In this document: piece by piece, positions 55,949 through 64,000 of the stretch
Numbering within the stretch: position 1 is the first letter of the stretch
How the letters are laid out: every line of letters starts with the position of its first letter
DNA from: Erythroxylum novogranatense
Taxonomy: Eukaryota; Streptophyta; Magnoliopsida; Malpighiales; Erythroxylaceae
Assembly: GCA_029891385.1 (NCBI GenBank)
Contig: CM057235.1
Span: 12,475,501 to 12,539,500, forward strand
Direction of reading: 5' to 3'
Length of the DNA: 64,000 bases
Notes under the pieces: model-generated
Told to the model about the DNA's origin: nothing
The model's input: only the letters and a program-made list of their open reading frames with translations
Database searches by the model: none
Position numbers and translations under genes: made by a program

Positions 55949-56800
55949 ATTTCAAGGATGATCCAGATCTCTATGTGTTCCCCAATCTGAAATATGTTGG
56001 AATTGAGTTGTGGCAGGTACTTACGTGTTGCCATATGTCCTTAATTATTGGTACCCATAATTTTGTTCCGAACTAATAAAGATCATTTCTGGTGAAATCT
56101 GGAACCTTGTTTGACAATATCTTCTTGATGAACGAGTATGCTTTGAAGTTTCTTGAAGAAACTTGGGGAAAGAATAAGGATGTCGTCGAGATCTCCCTTC
56201 TTTCGATGTAACTTTCATAATGGGGCTTTTTGGTACTTGTTTGAGATTCTTTGAATAACTGCGAGCTAAGAAGGCAAGATTTGAGGAGGCGTAAAAGATG
56301 AAAGAGGAGGAGGTATTTTCATGCTCTTTACTTGTAAAACGATGTCAAGATGTTTTGAGGCTTTCGATTATAAAAGTGGCCTATCCTTAAGTGAAATGAG
56401 TCGAGAGGAAGAAATGGGTAGAAAGGAAGGTCTTTTTAAACTATACCGTCCTACTCCTTGTAATAGAATAGTAGCTTGGGTTCTTGAAAGCTTTGTCTCA
56501 TTATTGCATACAAACTTTCTCTAATACTTTTGTCGCTTCATTTGAATGATGCTACACCCTGCTTCAACGTTTCATCTCTTGATTGTGTCTTCAGAATCAA
56601 AGGATGAACCTCTTGATCTTGATGTAAGCCTACCACAGAAACTTATTTATGTGTTTAATGTTCTTGTTTCGCACTTTCTTTTCCCTAATTGCAATGTCAT
56701 TTATTGAAGGGCGAGGATGAGGATGATGATGATGTTTGAAGGGGATGACGACAAGGAAGCCAAATCCGAAGACAACAGTGAATTATATGTGAGTTCTTTA
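55949..56800 (+). pseudogene. Captured calnexin fragment, unit 2 and downstream exons
   Basis: Exon 55949-56016 reads DFKDDPDLYVFPNLKYVGIE then LWQ and GTACTT. Exon from 56092 reads VKSGTLFDNI, loses frame, then EYALKFLEETWGKNKD. 56263-56313 reads AKKARFEEA and KMKEEE. 56595-56623 reads ESKDEPLDLD and GTAAGC. 56710-56789 reads GEDEDDDD, a shift, then EGDDDKEAKSEDNSEL. This is the calnexin C-terminus: end of the lectin domain, a segment after it and the acidic cytosolic tail of the ER chaperone. Frameshifts, an in-frame stop and single-base changes at CAG/CTG make it untranslatable. No transmembrane segment was found in the piece. Introns are retained. Confidence 0.86.
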
Positions 56801-57850
56801 TTATTACTATAATCAGATATAGTTTCACTTGTCCATATCGAAATGAAGATTATTTTCTTAAAAATTTTCAGGATGAAATTTGTAGAAAGGATGTGAACCC
56901 CTTCAAAGTAGTCTTGGGATGAGATGAGCATGTAGATCAAGTGTTAAGTAAGGTTTCTTTTACATTAGTGTTAGGAGTTTTCTTTAGGGTAAAAAATGAT
57001 TGAGATGGCTATGAGACAAAAACATCCAAAATAAATTCATCATCTTTGTTTGATTATCTCAAAAAAGAAAATTTCATTTTTTCTTTGTTTACGCTATTCG
57101 ATACTCATTTGGACTTTTCTCGGACTAGATACTACCTTAAGTTCTTTAAATTTCTAAATTTTGACCGAAAAGCGTGTTGTGCTTCTCGGTGTTTTGCTTA
57201 CTTAGTGGTCTCGGGAATAATTGCTACTGACTAAGTATCTTACGGAATGAATGCTCAAGCTATTAGCCAAATTATGACTAACCTTTCTATGTTTAGGGTG
57301 AACATGCATTGTTTATTTGCTTAAATTGTATCTAGCTCTATTTAATTAACCATGATGCACAAACAAATTTGGTGTTGTCGCTTTTATTTGTATTTTTTCC
57401 TGTTGAGCATTTTATAAACATCCCATCACTTTATGTACTAGCAGACTCTTATGAAGTGATGTTAGCATATTTCTCAATAGTGAAATAAATGAATGAGACA
57501 TTTTCCAACCATATGACCAAACTAATGATGTGATATTGTTGTCATCTTGTCTGAATCCTTCAATGATTCTAGAAGAGTTTACTTGGCGTAGAAATGGGAT
57601 CGATATTAGTCCCATCATTGAAATCTAGAAAATAATAATGCCCTTGAAAATAATGATGGAAACAAGAAGTTGAAATGCGGATTTGATTGCAAATGTGGGA
57701 GTTGATACCTTGTTTACATTAAGAAAGCTTTTAGATGACTATACCGAATGAAACAAAAGAAACAAGTTAGAGTGGAACCTTGTGAAATAGAGGTACCTAT
57801 CCTTTGGCTAATTCCTTGTCAAGTTTGAACATGTATATTGGAGAAATGAT
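56801..57850 (+). other. Helitron interior, no recognised gene
   Basis: 56876-56917 reads DEICRKDVNPFK after a TTTTCAG acceptor-like site, parent unknown. The rest, including the 62-codon frame at 57046-57234, is intron-like. Confidence 0.35.
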
Positions 57851-57859
57851 ATCCTTTGT

Positions 57860-58648
57860 TCTTTCTTGCAGTTGTTAAATGAATCTGGACCAAGCAATTC
57901 ATCCATGCAACATGACAAAGGTTGCTTTTCTTTCTCGATTGCAACTATAGATTCCATCCGTCAAGATGAAAACTTTTGTTACCCATGCTTCGATGATTTA
58001 CTTGCAGAAATGAGTCGATGATGAGGATGTTGACATTGGTGGCAATGAGCCTCCGTGTCAAGCTTTCCTCCCGTATATATAAAAAGGATAAAGGATGTAG
58101 GAGCGGTAAAACCAATAGCTCAAACAGTTTAGTGGTAAAATTAAGTTGTTATCCTTTAACCATATCTGTTTGCTTTTCCAAGATGTACCAGTTATATGCC
58201 TAATAGGATTTTTTAGAAGTAATATTGTTTTTTCTTTTGAGTTTTGGGTAGCTTATCGATATTCTTCAATGATTTTGTCTCCATTGAGTTTTCATTCCTT
58301 TCTAAGAAAAAATTACTGATCTCTATTTCCTATTTTTTAATCTTTTCCCGTCTTTTGTTGGTTCTACTTGTTTTAGATTCGCATCATGTAATTCCGTGGA
58401 AAGTGGATGTGATGAGGCAAATGTTTCAAGCCCGCAATGGCGTTAAAGGTGCTGATAATTTTAATATATTTTACTAGATTTTGGAACTCTAGTTTGTTGT
58501 CTTTGGACGGGACGTATATCATAGTTTGCTAATGGTTAAGATTGTTTGATTTTTCACGATCATCATTGTCCTTTAGTTTCACGAAACTTTGGATTCGGAG
58601 CTCAATTAGACAATAAAGCCACTATTCTTCACGAGTTGGATGGTGAGT
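57860..58648 (+). pseudogene. Unidentified captured gene, four exon-like pieces
   Basis: 57870-57920 (LLNESGPSNSSMQHDKG, after TTTCTTGCAG), 58014-58080 (VDDEDVDIGGNEPPCQAFLP), 58377-58447 (SHHVIPWKVDVMRQMFQARN, then GVKG) and 58576-58643 (VSRNFGFGAQLDNKATILHE, then LDG and GTGAGT). Piece edges coincide with AG or GT sites and all read in plus orientation, like the other captured genes, which suggests one parent. I cannot assign it to a family. The 61-codon frame at 58018 is a shadow in another frame. Confidence 0.4.
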
Positions 58649-58649
58649 A

Positions 58650-59879
58650 CTTTATGCGAGTGGCCTATTTCCCCATCCGTCTTGGCTAATTTTTGTTAGT
58701 GCGAAAAGTCGCATGATTTTTTAAAAGTGGGCTAGAGAATACGTGGCCATCAGCTCTTTTGCTTTCATGTGATTCAATATAATTTCATTTAATAGGACTA
58801 TGTAAAATTTGTGGCATTGTTTGTTTGAATACCTCCATTACTTTCTCGGAAGTTTCGTTTGTCTACTTTTACTTTTTTATTTAAGGTTTTGGATTAGGTT
58901 TGGGGTGAGTCCTTTGGGAGTGTCTTCTGTGATGGAGCATTAAAGCTGCCATTAGTCCGGCATCATCGATTTAGAATATGTTTCCACCTATGTCAATGGA
59001 AAAGAAAAGTGATTGCATTCTCGCCATGATCAAATGGACCCTTTCCGTTGTAAATTTCATATTGACCGAGTCTCAGATAATCTTTGGAAGATTTCAAATA
59101 AACTTGCTTTTTCTATGTTAGATTTTTTATTCTTTACACTTTCTTGATGTTTTATATGAACAATCGTTTGTAAGTTTATTTGACAAAAGTTGACAATAAG
59201 CCCTCGTTATAAATCGTGGGTTGAATAGAGTACATTATTCGCTATTATTTCTCATAATTAGTATAGATAAGTAATATTTATATATTTAGAGAATAATAAT
59301 AAATCATTGCAGATTAATAATTCAAATATGTAATGAAATTTTCTTTAAAAAGCTTTAAATATGTCATTAAAAATATAAAAGTTAGAATATATTAAATGAA
59401 TAAGTTTAATTAATTAATTAAATTTTATGCGCTTCAATTTTGCTAAATTTATTATAATTAAAACTAATTAGTCATTTATATTTTTATTATGTAAATATAT
59501 AATAGTAAATATATTATATAACAAATATTTAAATTATTCTTATTATGATTATTATTATTATTATATAATTGGAGATTTTCTTGACCTAATTTCCTCATGA
59601 CGCTTATGTGACATATATATATAAATATAATAACAAAATAATATTTACATAAATATATAAATATATAAAATAAAATTATATATTAATTAGTCTAGATAAG
59701 TAATATTTATATATTTAGTCATCGTAATAATAAATCATTGCAGATTAATAATTTAAATATATTATCAAAAAAAAAAAATAATAATTTAAATATGTAATAA
59801 ACTTTTTATATATTCATTATTATTATTATTACTATTAACATCATAATCATTTTCTATTTTAATTCACACGGCATTATTA
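58650..59879 (+). other. AT-rich 3' part of the Helitron
   Basis: No gene. From about 59180 it is nearly all A and T with ATT/TTA trinucleotide runs. 59250-59310 and 59680-59760 repeat the same stretch (AGATAAGTAATATTTATATATTTAG, then AATAATAAATCATTGCAGATTAATAATT), an imperfect direct repeat about 430 bp apart. Confidence 0.6.
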
Positions 59880-59909
59880 TTGCGCATTTGCGCAATATTA
59901 TTCTGCTAG
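59880..59909 (+). other. Helitron 3' terminus: hairpin and CTAG
   Basis: TTGCGC-ATTT-GCGCAA followed after ten bases by CTAG and the target T. This is the canonical 3' end at which Helitron strand transfer stops. Confidence 0.85.
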
Positions 59910-59975
59910 TATTTATATAGAGGCTATAAAATGCATGTGCATGCTGAGATATATTTAAACATTCCTAACCCGTCC
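59910..59975 (-). mobile_element. Short continuation of A' LTR2 between the Helitron and element E
   Basis: TATTTATATAGAGGCTATAA to CCTAACCCGTCC matches LTR1 at about 31482-31547. The last stretch of LTR2 and its flanking target duplication are beyond element E and outside the window. Confidence 0.9.
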
Positions 59976-60846
59976 TATTGGGCCCCGATTCGCTTAAAGC
60001 ACGTTTACTTTGTTTTGAGGTTTAGATCGATTTTGGAATTTTTAGTGTTTAGTTAATAGAAATGAATTGGAGGAATTTAGTTAAAATTATAATTTGAATA
60101 AGTTGTTAGAATTAAAATGGAATAATATGGTGTAGGACCAATTAGAAAATTTGATTAGGTTTTAAGGCTTAAAAATTAGGAGATGGGCTTTTAGCCCTTT
60201 TAAATGTTCTTTAATAAAGAAGGAAAGAATTAAAAATGAAAAAAAAAGAGAAGGGAAGCAAGTGATGGTCGTATGAATGTGAGAAGGGAATGAAAATAGC
60301 TTGTATATGGTGACTTAAGTGAAACTACAACGTTTTAGTATAGGTTTTAAGTGAGAAAGAGTTGTTCTTTAGGCTTTCTAACTAGAAACTTCCGAAACTC
60401 TCAAGAGAAGAGAGATTTTTCGAAATTTATAGAGAAAGAGAGAAGGAGTTTTCGGTTGAAGAAGAAGAAGAGGAAGAAGAAGAAGAGAAGTGAAGCTTAG
60501 GTTTTCATGTGTTGGAAAAGAGAGATTTAAGAGTTTTATTCAAGAAGGAATTGGAAAGAAGGAGTTTAATCTTCCTTGGAAACAAAAAGAGAATTTCGTG
60601 GGTTTTGTCCTAAGGTAAGGATTTTCGAATTTCTTTGAGTTATTTAGGTTGGTTTTAGTCTAAATAGCTTAGTTAAGGTATGGGTTAAGTTAGGTAGGAG
60701 TTAATTCAAGTTTTCCTATCCTTAAAATTGTCAGATTTTGATATCCTATGTTCTTATGGGATAATTATGCTTAATGAAGGTGAATTAAGGCAATTGGAGG
60801 AAGAGTCAAGGCCATTTGACCATCCTACAAGCTAAAGGATTTTAAG

Positions 60847-61520
60847 GTGGGTAATTCTTTAATAATTGAGTTGATAAGTATATTACCATCTTTATAATAA
60901 ATTCGAAATAAGATGTTAAAATGACTTAGAAATTTTGTAAGAATTGTTCTTGATGATGTTTTGAACTTGTATGTGATATTCTTGCTTATGAATTTATGTG
61001 GGAATGGTTGGTTTAATGATTTGTTAAGTGAAAACAATAAGAAACTGTGATTTCGGAAAAAGATCGTCGTTTTGGGCAATTTATGTGAAACTGAATTTGT
61101 GAATGCCAGTAGAGGCAGTTGTTTTTGAATTGAGTGAACTATATGTGCTATCTTTGGATTTGGGGTGGTCCCTTCTGAGTCAGGTGCACCTGTCTATTAT
61201 AGGCTTCTCCCGCCTGCCCGCTAGTGGCCGTGGAGTTCCTCTTAAGGACTCCTATTCGTCACGACTACACATGACCGCTTCGCGGAAATGTGTCGTTCGT
61301 TCTGTTTCGGATCCACCCGAATCATATTTCTGTGCTTATGTGATTGGTTGAATTGTAAAGTGCTGATGTGACAACTTTGTAAAATGATTTTGAGAAATGT
61401 GAAACATTTTGGAAATGTGACGTTGTTTGAAAATGAGTAAATGATGGTTTTGCTTATTGCTTATTTATTAACCTATTACCCACGGAGCCGTCGAGCTCAC
61501 CCCCCATTTCCCCTCCATAG
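60847..61520 (+). other. Intron-like structured module in LTR E
   Basis: Donor-like AAG/GTGGGTAATTC (60847) and acceptor-like TTTCCCCTCCATAG/GTG (61520/61521), 674 nt. Hairpins include GGAGT-TCC-TCTTAA-GGA-ACTCC-type pairing (61230-61252), ACACAT...ATGTGT with inner CCGC-TTC-GCGG (61268-61294), and the small GAGC-CGTCGA-GCTC (61485-61498) in CCACGGAG...CTCACCCCCC. A second donor-like AAG/GTAAGG is at 60615. Confidence 0.5.
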
Positions 61521-62049
61521 GTGTCGAGCGAGAAACCGAGTCACCGCATCGGGATTGAGGCAACTTCGATGCAGTTTTACTTTTGAAGTTGTATTTGAAG
61601 TTATGTTTTGAGAAAATAGGCTTTAGGTTGCATTTTGGACTTTTATGTAATTTTTACTACTTTTGTTGTAATCGGGTCAAATGCCCTCTAAAGCCTTGTA
61701 TGAATTTAATTCCACATGTTTGTATGAGTTTTGGATTTAAAATATATCTTGTGTTTGTTTCTTGCAAAAGTATTGTTGTATGGTTGAAAATGACAGAAGA
61801 AGAAAGAATGAAATGTGTAGATTTATAGTTTGGAAATAAGTAGATACTTAGGAGTGAGATTGCTCTATAGTTTGAGAAACGTTTAGAAGCCTAGGAGTGT
61901 GTTGCTGCTATTGTATATTGAATTCTTATGCAGGTTGATGAATCGAATTGAAAATTTGGGTTAGATGTAAATTAGGGGAGGTGCTGTCTAATTTTTCAGA
62001 AATTGGGCAGCAACTTCCATTCAGTTTTAGAATGGCTTAGAGCTGGAAT

Positions 62050-62700
62050 GGGTTTGGATGGTCTTCTTGAAGAATGTAGAGCATGATTAGAGCTTTCCAA
62101 CGACATAAATTTTGTCCCAATTGGACTTAAGATGAAAAAGTTATGAGAATGGAAAGGTTTCAGCTATTGTTCATGAGGGGCTGAAATTTTGCAGCAACTT
62201 CGGAGGGATTTTTCATTCAATTAGAGACTGATTTGATTGTTGCTCTCTTCATGAAAAATGTAGATTATCTTTCTACCTTTAAAATGAGGTATGATTTGCA
62301 GTTATTGGAGTTAGGAATCAAAAGTTATGAGCTTTAGAAGTTGACAGTTACTGTTTATACAAGCAAAATTACTGTTCCATTGGTTAGTTTATAGGCTGAA
62401 TCTTCACGTAGGTTTTTCCCCTCTTTAATGATTGAATTGATTTTTGTTCTCTTCATGAAACTTGTAGAGCTTCTTTTTATCTTTCCAACGAGGTATAATG
62501 TATCATTTTTAGACTTGTGTGCTAAGGGATATGAATTTTCAAATTTCAGACTTTGTGTAGGAAATTGTGTTTTTGGGCTGAATCTTTGAAACCAAATATG
62601 ATTATATTAATGGCTTAATTAGCTTTTAAATCCTTCTAGGGAGTTGTAGAACTCCCTTTTATCTTTCTAATAACACTAAGTTTGCGAAGTTTCGATTTCG
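62050..62700 (+). repeat. Monomers of about 180-200 bp in LTR E
   Basis: Anchors TGAAGAATGTAGAGC, CATGAAAAATGTAGA, CATGAAACTTGTAGAGC and GAGTTGTAGAACTCCC near 62073, 62251, 62454 and 62640 (intervals about 178, 203 and 186 bp). Each is followed by a variant of CTTTCCAACGA and, in three, by AAAAGTTATGA or similar. Confidence 0.65.
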
Positions 62701-62775
62701 GGATTAGATCTATTCGTAGTAAAAGGGCTATTTCAGATTTTCTAAAAAAAAATTATTAAAATTATTAGCTTTGCT

Positions 62776-62827
62776 CCTCACTAGTGCGAGGATCCTCGCT
62801 GGTGCGAGGATCCTCGCACTAGTGAGG
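62776..62827. repeat. Perfect 24-bp inverted repeat, spacer TGGT
   Basis: Arms 62776-62799 and 62804-62827 are exact reverse complements with core GCGAGGATCCTCGC, itself palindromic, and outer CTCACTAGTG. It sits between the monomers and the TTTGACCTCC motif, in the palindrome slot. A long hairpin or cruciform is expected. Confidence 0.92.
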
Positions 62828-63375
62828 AAGGCAAAATAATTTTTTTTATTTTTTTTTTATTTCTAAATTTTCTAAAATCATACATAAAGCCATTTTTCTT
62901 AGTTTTTACGTCTTTCCTCCGTTTGACCTCCTATTTTAACGATTTTTGAAGCATTAGATTACTAAAAGAAAATTTTATACCCTTTTTAGTAAAGTGAGAG
63001 TTTCGGGTTTTAGTCGGAAGTTACGGATAGGATTAAAGCGAATCAATTGTGTGACGGATTTGGATATAAATCCGTTTTTGGGCGATTTTGTGATCTGTAA
63101 AGATTGGATTGAGGCGATTTTTGATTCTATGTAACCGAGAGATATGAAATTTCATTTTGGTTAAAAATTCAGATTTTAGTTATGGGCCCTAAGCAGATTA
63201 ACTTTTATTGGAGGAAAATTAGGGTAAAATCATCAAGTTTTGTTCGGATGACGTTAAATTAAGTTCATTTCAAGATTTCCTTCGTGGTGAGGAATCCCTC
63301 CCCTATGAGATGCGCGTCCAGACGTCACGTAGGACGTCGGGCACGCGGCCCATCGGGGAGGGGTTCCAACACTTA

Positions 63376-63387
63376 TGGTATCAGAGC
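63376..63387 (+). other. Primer binding site of element E
   Basis: TGGTATCAGAGC, exact, four bases after the LTR end. Confidence 0.93.
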
Positions 63388-63603
63388 TTTCGGTTGTAGG
63401 TTCGGGTAGAAAGAGAAATGTAGGGTTTTGTGGATGTGTTTTAAAGTAATTTATGTGTATTGTTGTGTTATTTTACATTGTTTTAAAGGCTTTTGAATGT
63501 GGATTTTGCATGAATTTTTGCATAAACTAAAGTGTTCGAAATACTGTGAAAATTGTTTTTACATGCACTAAGATTTTCACTAGTTTTCTTTTGAAGGATT
63601 AAT

Positions 63604-64000
63604 ATGCCACGTCGGGGTAGAACCCGAGGGACTCGATCTCCCTCAAGTTCTCGCCAGGGGAGTACAGATGAGTCTCATGTCCCTCAAGATGCAGGGACAC
63701 ATTCTGCTCCTGGCCCTGAGGCACCTAGTGTGCAACCTGAGGAGCCTCCTCCTCCTCCTCCTACTGTGCCGGTTATGGACCCGCAAGTTTTCCAGGCCTT
63801 TGCCCAGGCTTTCACTTTTGCCATGGGTCAAGGGTCTCAAGCTTCCATGCCAGTTTCTAATGTGAGAGGTGGACAGTTTGATAAACTGCGGAAGTTTGGA
63901 GCGGTGGACTTTCATGGTACCATCAATCCCGAAGAAGCAGAGTCTTGGTTGAAGAGGACAGAGAGAGTCCTGGTGCAGATGAAATGTTCTGATGATGAGA
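63604..64000 (+). CDS. Gag of element E (5' part, open to the window end)
   Basis: ATG at 63604 opens a frame with no stop through 64000 (132 codons). MPRRGRTRGTRSPSSSRQGS is a basic, Ser/Arg-rich N-terminus, followed by a Pro-rich linker with seven prolines (residues 48-54). Residues about 103-132 read KLRKFGAVDFHGTINPEEAE, then SWLKRTERVLVQMKC, the start of the Retrotrans_gag domain (compare AVDFYGNTDPIEAEGWLERT in A'). This is the capsid-like protein of a Ty3/gypsy element. A leader of 216 nt separates it from the primer site. The start is the first ATG of the frame after an in-frame stop region. Unlike A, A' and B there is no break in the visible part, so E may be the youngest autonomous element here. 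Confidence 0.88.
   Translation, partial: MPRRGRTRGTRSPSSSRQGSTDESHVPQDAGTHSAPGPEAPSVQPEEPPPPPPTVPVMDPQVFQAFAQAFTFAMGQGSQASMPVSNVRGGQFDKLRKFGAVDFHGTINPEEAESWLKRTERVLVQMKCSDDE

Larger units (their letters stand above)
59976..63371 (+). mobile_element. 5' LTR of chromovirus-like element E
   Basis: A 3,396-bp LTR starting TATTGGGCCCC (probably TGTTGG with one change) and ending GGGTTCCAACA, followed by a primer binding site and gag. In order it holds: a purine-rich segment (60440-60510, GAAGAAGAAG); donors AAG/GTAAGG (60615) and AAG/GTGGGTAA (60847); a GC-rich hairpin block (61200-61320); the small hairpin (61485-61498); an acceptor (61520); monomers (62050-62700); a perfect palindrome (62776-62827); the shared TTTGACCTCC motif (62937-62946); and the GC-rich end. 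The five bases before it, CGTCC, should be duplicated after the 3' LTR off-window. The 82-codon frame at 61103-61351 crosses the hairpin block and has no support. Confidence 0.87.

Noticed and set aside
61103..61351. 82-codon frame
   Set aside because: It lies across the GC-rich hairpin block of LTR E; the same region in other LTRs is not open.

Overview
The window is nuclear DNA of a eudicot plant: AT-rich, with plant retrotransposon families, a tRNA-iMet primer binding site repeated several times, intron-bearing fragments of plant genes, and no prokaryotic-style gene. No intact host gene, tRNA or rRNA gene was found. Nearly everything is transposable element, much of it nested. I cannot name the species.

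Layout. 1-6408: gag-pol remnant, primer binding site and 4-kb 5' LTR of a minus-strand Ty3/gypsy chromovirus (element A), inserted into the integrase of a plus-strand element B, whose integrase end, polypurine tract and 2.9-kb LTR fill 6409-10363. 10364-12500: old LTR-like sequence. 12560-16560: two broken, oppositely oriented halves of an En/Spm-type (CACTA) accessory transposase, with a 196-bp inverted-repeat element at 13600. 16562-23340: alternating plus and minus LTR blocks of family D. 23526-24321: second copy of the 196-bp element and a CACTA terminus. 24798-25570: Athila-like gag remnant. 25896-27314: Ty1/copia LTR plus reverse-transcriptase fragment.

27315-59975: element A' (minus-strand chromovirus, relative of A). 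Its LTR1 carries a 210-bp hAT MITE. Its LTR2 is split by a 19.8-kb Helitron (40148-59909) that carries intron-containing fragments of a DUF295 gene, RNA polymerase subunit RPB10, the WD40 protein UTP21/WDR36 and calnexin. Inside the calnexin fragment sits a complete non-coding LTR element (C, 46022-55938, target duplication TACTT). A fifth LTR element, E, starts at 59976; its gag is open from 63604 to the window end.

The strongest unexplained signal is inside the LTRs. Families A/A', B, C, D and E, otherwise different in sequence, share a module of about 565-710 nt (longer where the MITE or a rearrangement intervenes): a splice-donor-like AG/GTGRGTAA (GTGCGTAA in B), a block of GC-rich hairpins, a small hairpin in the frame CACNGAG...CTCACCC whose stem changes on both sides between families, and then a splice-acceptor-like YAG. 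Most of these LTRs also carry degenerate monomers of about 180 bp and a slot holding a family-specific palindrome. These readings come from inspection by eye; no alignment, folding or database search was run.
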